From: Kutzneria buriramensis
GTDB lineage: Bacteria > Actinomycetota > Actinomycetes > Mycobacteriales > Pseudonocardiaceae
Length of the DNA: 64,000 nucleotides
Assembly: GCF_003387475.1 (NCBI RefSeq)
Contig: NZ_QUNO01000030.1
Location: forward strand, 24,549-88,548
Direction of reading: 5' to 3'
A program made the translations under genes and the position numbers. The notes beneath the pieces were generated by a model. That model made no database searches. It was given only the letters and a program-made list of their open reading frames with translations, and was not told the DNA's origin. Below are positions 18,587-26,749 of this stretch, piece after piece (the first letter of the stretch is position 1; the number at the start of each line of letters is the position of its first letter).

Positions 18587-20419
18587 ATGTCTGAGTCCGT
18601 TCCGGAGCAGTCACCTTCCCGCCGCCGCTTCCTCCTCGGCACCGCCGCCGTCGCCGGCTCCGCCGCGCTCCCCGCGCCCAGCCCCGCCGGCGGCCCGAAA
18701 GTCCTGGTACTGGCCAACAACGTCGGCTACGAGCCGACCGCCGCCAAGCGGGTGGTGATCGCCTCGGCCAAGCCCGGCGGCGCGCCCAAGCCGTACCAGG
18801 TGGTCGACAACACCACCGGCCAGGTCGTCTCCCGCGGCCTGGCGCGCTACGTCGGCCCGGTCAAGGACTGGCTCGCCGACCAGGTGCCGGCCGTGCCCAG
18901 CTACTACTGGGTCGCCGACCTCGCCTCGGTCACCACGCTCGGCCAGTACGTGGTCACGGTGGACGGCTGGAGCTCGCAGCCGTTCTGGATCGAGCCGAAC
19001 GTGCTGGAGCGGCGCACGATGTCGCACCTCGTGCACTACTTCAAGGACTCCCGCAGCTCCGGCCAGTACGACAAGGCCGACCGGGCGCTGCCGCTGAAGT
19101 CCGGCGGCACCTTCGACGCGCACGGCGGCTGGTACGACGCGGCCGCCGACTGGGGCAAGCACTTCACCCAGTTGTCCAACCTCTCTTACTTCAACACGCT
19201 GTCCATCCCGCTCACCGCGTGGGCGCTGGCGGCGTCGCACGACCAGCTGGCCAAGCGCAACAACACCGATCTCGTCGCGGCGCTGGGCTGGATCCAGGAC
19301 GAGGCGCTGTTCGGCGCGGACTACCTGACCCGCGTGCACGTCAAGGGCGGCTCCTTCTACAGCTCCGTCGGCCAGCCCGAGGCCGACGATCTCGGCGCCG
19401 ACCCGACCAAGCGCACCCTGAGCACCCGACAGGTGGACTTCCGCGAGGGTGGCGGCCTGGCCATCGCGGCGCTGGCCCGGTCGAGCACGTATCCGGTGTC
19501 GGGCGACTACTCGTCGGCCGAATATCTCGCCGCGGCGGAAGACGCCTTCGCTTATCTGCTCGTCAACAACGTGTCACTGCTGAATGACGGTAAGGAAAAC
19601 ATCCTCGACGACTTCAACGCGCTGCTGGCCGCGACGGAGTTGTTCAAGGCGACCAAGAAGGACGCGTATCGCAGCGCCGCCGACGCCCGCGCGGCGAGTT
19701 TGTGCGGGCGGCTGGTGTCGTGGCAGGGCTATCGCGACTACTGGCGGGCCGACGACGTCGACCGCCCGTTCTTCCACCCGTCCGACGCCGGGCTGCCGGT
19801 GGTCGGCCTGCTGACGTACCTGGACATCGTCACCGACGCGGCGGTGCGGGCCAAGGTGCTCGGCGTCGTGCAGCGAGCCATGCAGTTCGAGCTGACCGTC
19901 ACCGCCGAGGTGCCCAACCCGTTCGGCTACGCGCGCCAGCTGGTGCAGGACAACAAGGGCACCCGGTACAGCGCGTTCTTCTTCCCGCACAACGTCACCC
20001 CGCGCACCGACGACGCCTGGTGGCAGGGCGAGAACGCCCGGCTCGCCTCGCTGGCCTCGGCCGCGCGCCTGGCGGCGACCTTCTTCACCGGCGCTTTCGC
20101 CGCTTCGCTGCGGGCATACGCCCAGGACCAGCTGAACTGGATCGTCGGCTCGAACCCGTTCGACGTGTGCATGCTGGAGGGCACGGGCCGGGACCAGCCG
20201 CTGTACCTGGAATACGCGGACGGCCAGACCGTCGGCTCGTGGCGGTGGCTGCGCTCGGCCGGCGGCATCGTCAACGGCATCACCGGCAAGTCCGACGACG
20301 GCCGCGGCCTCGCGTGGGACCCGGGCGCGGCGTTCACCGGCCCGAACACCGACTGGCGGTGGCTGGAGCAGTGGCTGCCGCACTCCACCTGGTTCCTCTA
20401 CGCGGCATCGATCGGTTAG
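18587..20419 (+). CDS. Tat-exported glycoside hydrolase family 9 enzyme
   Basis: Protein of 610 residues. A twin-arginine signal (SRRRFLLGTAAVAGSAALPA) precedes an N-terminal Ig-like domain (about 45-135) and an (alpha/alpha)6 GH9 domain; GWYDAAADWGKH contains the catalytic-base aspartate region and WIVGSNPFDVCMLEGTG is the C-terminal family signature. GH9 covers endo- and exo-glucanases and glucosaminidases; the exact substrate is not evident. ATG 18587 follows a near-perfect AAAGGAGG. The preceding spacer is shared with the divergent redox operon. Confidence 0.88.
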   Translation: MSESVPEQSPSRRRFLLGTAAVAGSAALPAPSPAGGPKVLVLANNVGYEPTAAKRVVIASAKPGGAPKPYQVVDNTTGQVVSRGLARYVGPVKDWLADQVPAVPSYYWVADLASVTTLGQYVVTVDGWSSQPFWIEPNVLERRTMSHLVHYFKDSRSSGQYDKADRALPLKSGGTFDAHGGWYDAAADWGKHFTQLSNLSYFNTLSIPLTAWALAASHDQLAKRNNTDLVAALGWIQDEALFGADYLTRVHVKGGSFYSSVGQPEADDLGADPTKRTLSTRQVDFREGGGLAIAALARSSTYPVSGDYSSAEYLAAAEDAFAYLLVNNVSLLNDGKENILDDFNALLAATELFKATKKDAYRSAADARAASLCGRLVSWQGYRDYWRADDVDRPFFHPSDAGLPVVGLLTYLDIVTDAAVRAKVLGVVQRAMQFELTVTAEVPNPFGYARQLVQDNKGTRYSAFFFPHNVTPRTDDAWWQGENARLASLASAARLAATFFTGAFAASLRAYAQDQLNWIVGSNPFDVCMLEGTGRDQPLYLEYADGQTVGSWRWLRSAGGIVNGITGKSDDGRGLAWDPGAAFTGPNTDWRWLEQWLPHSTWFLYAASIG

Positions 20420-20456
20420 GGGGTCCATCGGATAGGACCGACGATCGGTTGAAGGG

Positions 20457-20484
20457 TAGGGCCGGGCAGCGATGTCCGGCCCTA
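20457..20484 (+). terminator. Hairpin after GH9 gene
   Basis: TAGGGCCGG (20457-20465) pairs with CCGGCCCTA (20476-20484) around a 10-nt loop, 38 bp after the GH9 stop. It separates that gene from the LAL regulator. The remaining spacer to 20660 shows no gene. Confidence 0.65.
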
Positions 20485-20660
20485 TGTCCTTGTCAGGGCC
20501 CTTTTCAGGGGAATTCCTAGTATTCGTTGACACTGTCCGACGGCGGTTGCTTGACTTGGCCCCAGGTGAGGCGGCAAGGAATCGCATTCTTCACATTTGT
20601 CACCGGCAGTCGCCCCGCGAATCAATCCCGCGCTGTTCGTCGATCCGACCGGGGGAGATC

Positions 20661-23237
20661 ATGAAGCGGCAGGTGCTGGCCCAGCGGACCCCCGACGACG
20701 GCCGGCGGCCGCTGCGGGGCCGCGACGCTCAGCTGGACCAGGTGCTGGACGCGTTGCGGGCGGCCGGCTCGGACGGTTCCCGCCGCACGCTGCTGCTGGC
20801 GGCGCCCGTGGGGGCGGGCAAGACGCGGCTGCTGCTGGAGGCCGCTTCGGTCGCCGAGTCCATCGACTTCTCTGTGGTAGACGGCATCGCGGACCTGCCC
20901 GTGGTTCGCCAGCCGCACGCCGTCGCTCCCGACGCGACCCGGTTGAGCTGGCTCACCGCGCAGTTCGAGCGGCAGGTGGAGACGCAGCTGCGGCACGGCC
21001 CCGTGCTGGTCGTCGTGGACGATCTGCACTGGGCGGACCCGCTGACCGTGACGGCCTTGCGCAGTCTCATGACCCGGCTGGACGACAACCCGGTCGTGTG
21101 GATCTTCGCCATGCGGGCCGAGGACCTGGACTCCCCCAACGGCTTGCTGCTCGACGCGATGGCGACCGGGCCCCGCACGGAGTGGCTGCGGGAGCTCGAA
21201 CCGCTGCGGGATGACGCCGTGACCGATGTGGTCACGGACCTGTTGGACGCGACGCCGGACGCAGATGTCGCTTCGCTGTGCGAATGCATGGGCGGTAACC
21301 CGCGGGCAATCGTCGACCTGGTCCGCGGTCTACAGGCGGACGAGGCGCTGCGGATCGGCGGCGGCATCGTGCGGCTGGCCGACGGCCCGCTGCCGTCCAG
21401 CCTGGTGTCGACCGTGGCCATCGACACGGATTCCGGCCTGCCGCGACGCTTCCGGACAGCCGTTCGGGAGTTGCTCGACCGGCTCGACCCGTCGACAAGA
21501 CAGGTGCTTCAAGTGGCGGCCGTGCTGGGGCGGTCGTTCAGTCCTCAGGACCTCGCCGCCATGCTGTCCACGCCGCCGGCGACGCTGCTGAAGCCGTTGC
21601 AGGAGGCTGCCGGATTCGTCGGCTGCCTTTCGGACGCCTTCGAGTTCCGGCGGGAGCCGGTGTGGCGGGCGGTGCTCGACACCGTGCCGCCGTTGATGCG
21701 TTCCCTGCTGCACAAGCAAGCTGCCGAACTGTCCTCCTCGGACGTTGCCGCCGTGCATTTGTTGCACTGCGGGCCGGCCAGCGACGAGCGGTCCATCTTC
21801 GCCATTCGCGCCGCCGCCGACCGGCTGCTCGGCCACTCCCCCGAGACCGCCGCCGCGCTGGCCGTCCGCGGTCTCGAGGTCGCCGATCAGGACCTGCCCT
21901 CGCGCGACGAACTCGCCCGCACGGCCGTCGCCGCGCTGACCCGCTCCGGATCGTTGGACCGGGCCGTGAGCCTGGCCCGGCCGGGGCAGGATCTGGCGGT
22001 TGCGTTGCTGCTCAAGGGAGAGGTGGCGCGGGCCGCGCGGATCGGCGCCGGGCAGGTGCGGCTCGCCGCGCTGGCGTACGGGAATCCCGCCGCGGCGGAG
22101 AAGGTCGCCGGCGGGTGGGACGGCGTGTCGCTGACCGTGCGGGCAATGGGGATGTGGCGGCGAGGACGGGTCGAGGACGCCCTTGCCACAGCGCAGAAGG
22201 CGGGCACGCAGGAGTCCCCGTGGTACTTCGATCCACAGTGGACGCATGCCTGGATGCAGATCCGGTTGCGGCGGCTGGCCGAGGCGTCGGCGACGATTCG
22301 CGCCGTCGAGGACCGCGCCGACAGCGCCAAGGTGCTCGGCAGCGTGCCGCTCGCGCTGCGGTCGTGGGCGTCGTTCGCCCAGGGCAACATCGCCGAGGCG
22401 GAGTCCGAGGCGCTCGCCGGTGTGTCGGTCGCCGCCGACACGCAGATGCCTCTGTACGAACCGCATCTGCGGGCCGTGCTGGTGTTGACCGCGCTGCGGC
22501 GCGGCGACGTCGCCACCGCAGCCGACCGGTTGCAGTCGTTCGAGGGGCTGCCGTGGTCGTCGCTGCGGACCTGGGTCACCGCGCAGATCGCCGCCGCGCG
22601 TAGCGGCCCCGAGGCCGCCCTGGCCGTGCTGGCCGAGGTTCGCACCGATTCCGCCCGCCGGCGTGAGCTGCTATTGGAGGATCCCGCCGTCGCCGCGTGG
22701 TGTGTGCGCACCGCGATCGCCGCCGACGACGAGGCCTTCGCCCGCACGCTGCTTGCCTCCGCCGAGGAGCTCGGCATCGGCGCGCACGCCCGGGCCCTGT
22801 ACTTCCGGGACGTGATGACGCTCGTCGCCGCCACCGAGCAGTACGAGGACCGGTGGGCCCGCGCGTCCGCCACCGAGGACCTCGGCGCGTTGCTCCGCGA
22901 CTACGACCGTGACGAGGCCGTGTCCGCGTTGGACCGGGCCATGGAGTTCTACGATTCCCTCGGCGCCGCTTGGGATTCCGCCCGGGTGCGCAGCCGCCTG
23001 CGCCGGCTCGGCGTGCGGCGCCGGCACTGGCACCAGGCGCCGCGGCCGGCGACCGGCTGGGGTTCGCTCACCGGCACCGAGGAGAAGGTGGCGCGGCTGG
23101 TCGCCCACGGGCTGACCAACCGCCAGGTCGCCACCGAACTGTTCGTCTCCCCCCACACCGTCGGCTTCCACCTCCGCCAGATCTACCGCAAACTGGCCAT
23201 CCAGTCCCGCGTAGACCTGGCCCGCATAGCCCCCTGA
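20661..23237 (+). CDS. LAL-type (large ATP-binding LuxR) transcriptional regulator
   Basis: Protein of 858 residues. The N-terminal AAA/STAND domain has Walker A APVGAGKTRLL and Walker B VLVVVDDLHWAD, then a long helical repeat region, and a C-terminal LuxR HTH (LTGTEEKVARLVAHGLTNRQ... then SPHTVGFHLRQIYRKL). Such MalT-like regulators often control secondary metabolism or sugar utilisation. ATG 20661 follows GGGGGAG. It sits downstream of the GH9 gene, so polysaccharide-linked control is possible but unproven. Confidence 0.9.
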   Translation: MKRQVLAQRTPDDGRRPLRGRDAQLDQVLDALRAAGSDGSRRTLLLAAPVGAGKTRLLLEAASVAESIDFSVVDGIADLPVVRQPHAVAPDATRLSWLTAQFERQVETQLRHGPVLVVVDDLHWADPLTVTALRSLMTRLDDNPVVWIFAMRAEDLDSPNGLLLDAMATGPRTEWLRELEPLRDDAVTDVVTDLLDATPDADVASLCECMGGNPRAIVDLVRGLQADEALRIGGGIVRLADGPLPSSLVSTVAIDTDSGLPRRFRTAVRELLDRLDPSTRQVLQVAAVLGRSFSPQDLAAMLSTPPATLLKPLQEAAGFVGCLSDAFEFRREPVWRAVLDTVPPLMRSLLHKQAAELSSSDVAAVHLLHCGPASDERSIFAIRAAADRLLGHSPETAAALAVRGLEVADQDLPSRDELARTAVAALTRSGSLDRAVSLARPGQDLAVALLLKGEVARAARIGAGQVRLAALAYGNPAAAEKVAGGWDGVSLTVRAMGMWRRGRVEDALATAQKAGTQESPWYFDPQWTHAWMQIRLRRLAEASATIRAVEDRADSAKVLGSVPLALRSWASFAQGNIAEAESEALAGVSVAADTQMPLYEPHLRAVLVLTALRRGDVATAADRLQSFEGLPWSSLRTWVTAQIAAARSGPEAALAVLAEVRTDSARRRELLLEDPAVAAWCVRTAIAADDEAFARTLLASAEELGIGAHARALYFRDVMTLVAATEQYEDRWARASATEDLGALLRDYDRDEAVSALDRAMEFYDSLGAAWDSARVRSRLRRLGVRRRHWHQAPRPATGWGSLTGTEEKVARLVAHGLTNRQVATELFVSPHTVGFHLRQIYRKLAIQSRVDLARIAP

Positions 23238-23360
23238 CCCACCCCCGCGAGTCGCGCCCAGCACCAGACCGAATGTCGGTTTCGTGCAGAACGGAGACCC
23301 GAGGCTCGTTTCTGCCTGAAACCGACATTCGGTGTGTCTGTGAGCGTGACTCGCGGGGGT
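23238..23360. repeat. GAGTCGCG 3'-end element, complete inverted copy
   Basis: The entire gap between two convergent genes is one imperfect palindrome: outer arms CCCCGCGAGTCGCGC (from 23243) and GCGTGACTCGCGGGG (to 23359), inner arms ACCGAATGTCGGTTTC and GAAACCGACATTCGGTGT. The right boundary touches the stop codon of the DsbA-like gene at 23361, and the left lies 4 nt from the LAL stop. Function as a two-way terminator or RNA-processing hairpin is inferred. Confidence 0.8.
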
Positions 23361-24074
23361 TCAGGCGGCGCCGGTGAGGTGGGTGAGCCAGTCGGACTTG
23401 CTGATGTCGACCTGGTTGTCGCCGGACAGCACCGTCGGCGTGCCCTTGAAGTTGACGGAGTTCTGGGCGGCGTCGGTCTGCGACTTGATCTCGCTGTCGA
23501 AGGTGCCGGCCTTGACCTCGTCGGCGAACTGCCCGCCGGTGATGCCAGCCTTGCGGCCGATGTCCACGAGCTGGTCGTTGGTGTAGCCGGCCTGTCCCTC
23601 GGTCGGCTGCTGGGCGTAGAGGGCCTCGTGGAACTCGGCGAACCGGCCGGCCTTGGCCGCCGCGAGGGCGGCGTTGGCGGCCCGCAGCGAGTAGCCGGCG
23701 GGCGTGGTCTCGTTGTCCAGGAGGTCCAGCAGGTGGTAGTTGACGCGCAGCGAGCCGTCGGCGATCGCCTTGGTGACGGCTTTTCCGTACGGGATCTCCA
23801 GGTTGTGCTCGCAGTACGGGCAGAGGAAGTCCTCGTACACGTCCAGCGTGACCTTGGCGCTCGCGCTGCCGGCGACCACGGTGCCGTCGGACCGCACGGT
23901 GGTGGCGTAGGTGCCGCCGGCCTGCGGTTTGTCGGCCAGGGCGCGGGTGTAGACCACGCCCCCGATCACGGCGGCGGCGATGACCGCCACCGCCACCACG
24001 AAGATCAGGTTCCGCCGGCCGTTGGCGGTGCCGCGCGCCGCCGCCACGGCGTTCCTGGTTCTGGTTGCGCCCAC
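23361..24074 (-). CDS. Membrane-anchored DsbA-like thioredoxin-fold protein
   Basis: Protein of 237 residues: basic N-terminus, one transmembrane helix (about 22-43), then an extracytoplasmic DsbA-type domain with active site FLCPYCEHNL and cis-proline region FKGTPTVLSG. It probably catalyses disulfide exchange in secreted proteins, like mycobacterial Rv2969c. GTG 24074 follows GGGAGGTG. It is downstream of the Clp-N/HTH pair by 52 bp and may belong to that transcript. Confidence 0.88.
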   Translation of the reverse strand: MGATRTRNAVAAARGTANGRRNLIFVVAVAVIAAAVIGGVVYTRALADKPQAGGTYATTVRSDGTVVAGSASAKVTLDVYEDFLCPYCEHNLEIPYGKAVTKAIADGSLRVNYHLLDLLDNETTPAGYSLRAANAALAAAKAGRFAEFHEALYAQQPTEGQAGYTNDQLVDIGRKAGITGGQFADEVKAGTFDSEIKSQTDAAQNSVNFKGTPTVLSGDNQVDISKSDWLTHLTGAA

Positions 24075-24126
24075 CGGAACACACCTCCCTGTCCGCCCAC
24101 CACGACGGACGGGAGCCCGGATCGGT

Positions 24127-24663
24127 TCATTCGCCGAGGCGCGCCAGCACCGCGGGCTTGATCGAATCGACGTCGACGTCGAGATTGCGCAGCACGGTGA
24201 GCGCGACGCCCTGCCCCTCGGCGAGCATGCCGAGCAGGATGTGCTCGGTGCCGATGGTCGCGCTGCCCAGCTCGACCGAGGACCGCAGGGTGTATTCCAG
24301 CACCTTCTTGGCCCGGGGCGAGAACGGCGGCCGCGGGAAGTGGAACTTGCCCGGTCCGAACGTTTCGTCCGCCCTGCGCCGGATCTCCTCGACGTCGACG
24401 CCGATGGACGCCAGCGCCTCGGTCGCCGCCTGCGGACTCGCCGGCCGCACGCCGCTGTCGGCCAGCACTCTGGCGATCTCGTCGCGCAGGGACTGGGTGG
24501 TGACTCCCTTGTCGTGCAGCACTTCCCCGGCGACGGTGTCGCGCACGCCGGCCAGCCCGACCAGCACGTGCTCGGTGCCGATGAAGTCGTGCCCCTGCCG
24601 CATCGACTCGTCCTGGGCCAGCACGAGCACCCGCTTGGCGCGGTCGGTGAACTTCTCGAACAC
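24127..24663 (-). CDS. Stand-alone Clp N-terminal (repeat) domain protein
   Basis: Protein of 178 residues consisting of two Clp_N repeats: FTDRAKRVLVLAQDESMRQG with GTEHVLVGL (first) and FSPRAKKVLEYTLRSS with GTEHILLGML (second). No AAA ATPase follows, so it cannot act as an unfoldase; it may be an adaptor or decoy for ClpC substrates. GTG 24663 follows AAGGAGG, 1 bp after the HTH gene stop, so the two are one operon. Confidence 0.88.
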   Translation of the reverse strand: MFEKFTDRAKRVLVLAQDESMRQGHDFIGTEHVLVGLAGVRDTVAGEVLHDKGVTTQSLRDEIARVLADSGVRPASPQAATEALASIGVDVEEIRRRADETFGPGKFHFPRPPFSPRAKKVLEYTLRSSVELGSATIGTEHILLGMLAEGQGVALTVLRNLDVDVDSIKPAVLARLGE

Positions 24664-24664
24664 G

Positions 24665-24907
24665 TCAGGCCTCCTTGTTCGCTGCCTTGCGGCGGTTGGC
24701 GTGCTTCTCGTGCACGGACTGACGGCTCACGGCCAGCGCGGTGGCGATGTCCTGCCACGACCAGCCCTGCTCACGGGCGTTGTCCACGTGCAGCCGCTCG
24801 AGCTCCTCGAGGAGCCGGCGCAGCGCCACGACGGCCCGCAGCCCGACGGCGGGGTCCTTGTTGGTGATCTGCCCGGCCAGCTCGGCCGGCGTGTCCCGAT
24901 CGGTCAT
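24665..24907 (-). CDS. Small helix-turn-helix DNA-binding protein
   Basis: Protein of 80 residues. A C-terminal HTH (about 48-72, GWSWQDIATALAVSRQSVHE) follows a helical N-terminus. ATG 24907 is exactly 7 nt after TAGCCT, indicating a leaderless transcript. It is cotranscribed with the Clp-N gene. Twin palindromes covering its promoter suggest autoregulation by this protein; that assignment is inference. Confidence 0.85.
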   Translation of the reverse strand: MTDRDTPAELAGQITNKDPAVGLRAVVALRRLLEELERLHVDNAREQGWSWQDIATALAVSRQSVHEKHANRRKAANKEA

Positions 24908-24910
24908 GGT

Positions 24911-24954
24911 TGTCAGGCTAACCTGACACGGGTCGTTGTCAAGACACCCTGACA
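24911..24954 (-). promoter_or_regulatory. Leaderless promoter with two overlapping operators
   Basis: TGTCAGG-N4-CCTGACA (24911-24928, perfect) and TGTCAAG-N4-CCTGACA (24937-24954, one mismatch) have centres 26 bp apart. On the minus strand TTGACA (24942-24937) and TAGCCT (24920-24915) form -35 and -10 boxes with 16-bp spacing, each inside one palindrome. The second operator lies in the 3' end of the neighbouring LysR gene. Confidence 0.78.
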
Positions 24955-25817
24955 CCGCGGCCGATGACGGCGGTTTCGAAGCGGCGGGCGACGACGTCGG
25001 AGGGATTGGCGACCAGGCAGACGACATCCCGACCGAGCGGCGGATCCATCGGCACGGCCACGCCGGCGAAGCGGCCGTGGATCGCCGAGCGCGGCACGAT
25101 GGCGACGCCGACCCCGGCGGCGGCCAGCTGCGCGGCGGTGACGGCCTGCCGGGTGCGCATCGCGACCGTCAGGACCACACCGTGGTGCGCCGCAACGGAA
25201 TCCAGCCAGGCGGCGAGGCCGTTCTCGGGGTCGTAGTGCACGATCGGCTCGTTCTCGAGCTCCACGAACGTGATCGCCGGCCGGTCGGCGAGGGGATGCC
25301 CCTGGGGCAGCACGACCACCACCTCCTCGTAGCCGATCAGTCCACTGTGGCCTGTCCAGCGGGTCGGCCGCGGTCCGACGGCGAGGTCGGCCTGGCCGGA
25401 TTCCAGCTGCCGCACAAGGGCGTCCGCCCTCGTCTCCTCGACCAGGGCGATGCGGATGTCCGGGTGACGACGACGCCACTGGCGCAGCACCGGGGCCAGC
25501 AGGCTCGCGGTCATGCTTTCGGCGCAGGCGATGCGGAGTTGACCGGCCCCGCCCCTGGCGACGGCACGACCGGTTTCGACGACCCGCTCCCCGGCGGCGA
25601 GCGCCACCCGGGCGTCCGCCTCGATCGCGCGACCGGCGACGGTGGCGCGGACTCCCCTCGGCAACCGCTCGACCACCGCGACGCCGAGTTCCTTCTCCAG
25701 GGCGGCGAGCTGGTGCGACAGGGCCGGCTGGGACATGTGCAGCGCGGTGGCGGCGTCGGTGATCGAGCCGGCGTCGAGGACGGCGACGAGGCATTCCAGG
25801 GCGCGGAGCGTAGGCAT
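24939..25817 (-). CDS. LysR-family transcriptional regulator
   Basis: Protein of 292 residues with N-terminal HTH (LECLVAVLDAGSITDAATAL, recognition segment MSQPALSHQLAALEKELG) and a LysR substrate-binding domain. ATG 25817 is 6 nt after TAGACT, a leaderless start. It is divergent from the SDR gene at 25897, the likely target. Its 3' end contains operator sequence for the downstream HTH operon. Confidence 0.88.
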   Translation of the reverse strand: MPTLRALECLVAVLDAGSITDAATALHMSQPALSHQLAALEKELGVAVVERLPRGVRATVAGRAIEADARVALAAGERVVETGRAVARGGAGQLRIACAESMTASLLAPVLRQWRRRHPDIRIALVEETRADALVRQLESGQADLAVGPRPTRWTGHSGLIGYEEVVVVLPQGHPLADRPAITFVELENEPIVHYDPENGLAAWLDSVAAHHGVVLTVAMRTRQAVTAAQLAAAGVGVAIVPRSAIHGRFAGVAVPMDPPLGRDVVCLVANPSDVVARRFETAVIGRGVRVS

Positions 25818-25896
25818 TCGGAAAGTCTATGGCGATCGTCGAAAACCTTCATGCTTTGACGGGATTTGTGCCGCTACCTGCTGCGTTGTCAGGGGC

Positions 25897-26559
25897 ATGG
25901 ACCTCACTGACAAGAAGGTAGTGATCATCGGCGGCGGCTCGGGCATCGGCGCGCGGCTCGCCGCCGACCTGACGGCGGCCGGCGCGAAGGTGATCGTCGC
26001 CGGGCGCACGACGTCGCCGGCCGTGGACCTGACCGACGAGGACTCGATCCGGCGGCTGGCCGAGGAGGTGGGAGAGGCGGACCACCTGGTGTCGCTGGCC
26101 TCCGCGCCGGCCAACGGGCCGGTGGCGGAGCTGGACCGGGACGCCGTGCACACCGCGTTCGACGCGAAGGTGATCGGCCCCATCCTGCTGGCCAAGCACT
26201 TCACCGGCCGGATCCGGCCCGGCGGCTCGATCCTGCTGTTCTCCGGCTTCATCGGCTGGCGACCGAGCCCGGCGCGGGTGGTGATGGCCACCACCAACGT
26301 CGCGGTGGCCGCCCTGGCCGAGGCGCTGGCGGTCGAACTCGCGCCGGTGCGGGTGAACGCCGTGTCGCCGGGGATCATCGACTCCGGCGTGTGGGACGGC
26401 CCCGGCAAACAGGCCCTGTTCGAAGGGGTGGCCGCGAAGAACCCCGCCCGCCGCGTCGGTCAGCCCTCCGACGTCTCCGCCGCCGCCCTCCTCGCCCTCA
26501 CCAACCCCTTCCTCACCGGCGCCACCCTCCACATCGACGGCGGTGCCCGCCTCGCCTGA
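25897..26559 (+). CDS. SDR-family protein lacking the catalytic Tyr-Lys pair
   Basis: Protein of 220 residues with a short-chain dehydrogenase fold: GGGSGIGARLAADL nucleotide motif, SLASAPANGP, the catalytic-type serine in LLFSGF, and VRVNAVSPG. Where YxxxK should stand, the sequence is RPSPARVVMATTNVAVAAL, with Met and Asn in place of Tyr and Lys. It may therefore be a non-canonical reductase or a binding protein. It is divergent from a LysR gene. The 3' end is followed by the GAGTCGCG repeat. Confidence 0.82.
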   Translation: MDLTDKKVVIIGGGSGIGARLAADLTAAGAKVIVAGRTTSPAVDLTDEDSIRRLAEEVGEADHLVSLASAPANGPVAELDRDAVHTAFDAKVIGPILLAKHFTGRIRPGGSILLFSGFIGWRPSPARVVMATTNVAVAALAEALAVELAPVRVNAVSPGIIDSGVWDGPGKQALFEGVAAKNPARRVGQPSDVSAAALLALTNPFLTGATLHIDGGARLA

Positions 26560-26562
26560 CAA

Positions 26563-26749
26563 CCCCGGCGAGTCGCGCTCACAGGCACCCCGAAATGCGG
26601 TTTCAGGCAGAAACGAGCCGCGGGTCTCAGATCTGTGCGAAACCCGCATTTCCACGAAACCGCATTTCGGTGTGCCGCTGGGCGAGACTCGCCGGGGCGT
26701 TGTGTCTGAGACTTACATTCGGTGTGCCCCAGAGCGCGACTCGCGGGGG
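26563..26749. repeat. GAGTCGCG 3'-end element, one full and one half copy
   Basis: A full inverted copy (about 26563-26699, inner arms CCGAAATGCGGTTTC and GAAACCGCATTTCGG) is followed by a half copy (26700-26749) reading ttacattcggtgtgcc ... gcgcgactcgcggggg. The right edge touches the stop codon of the GH95 gene; the left edge is within 4 nt of the SDR stop. Confidence 0.8.

Noticed and set aside
20527..20556. TTGACA box upstream of the LAL regulator
   Set aside because: No acceptable -10 sequence at 16-19 bp spacing.
23238..26749. CRISPR array made from the GAGTCGCG repeats
   Set aside because: Copies are inverted and isolated at gene ends, with no regular direct repeats or spacers, and no cas genes are present.
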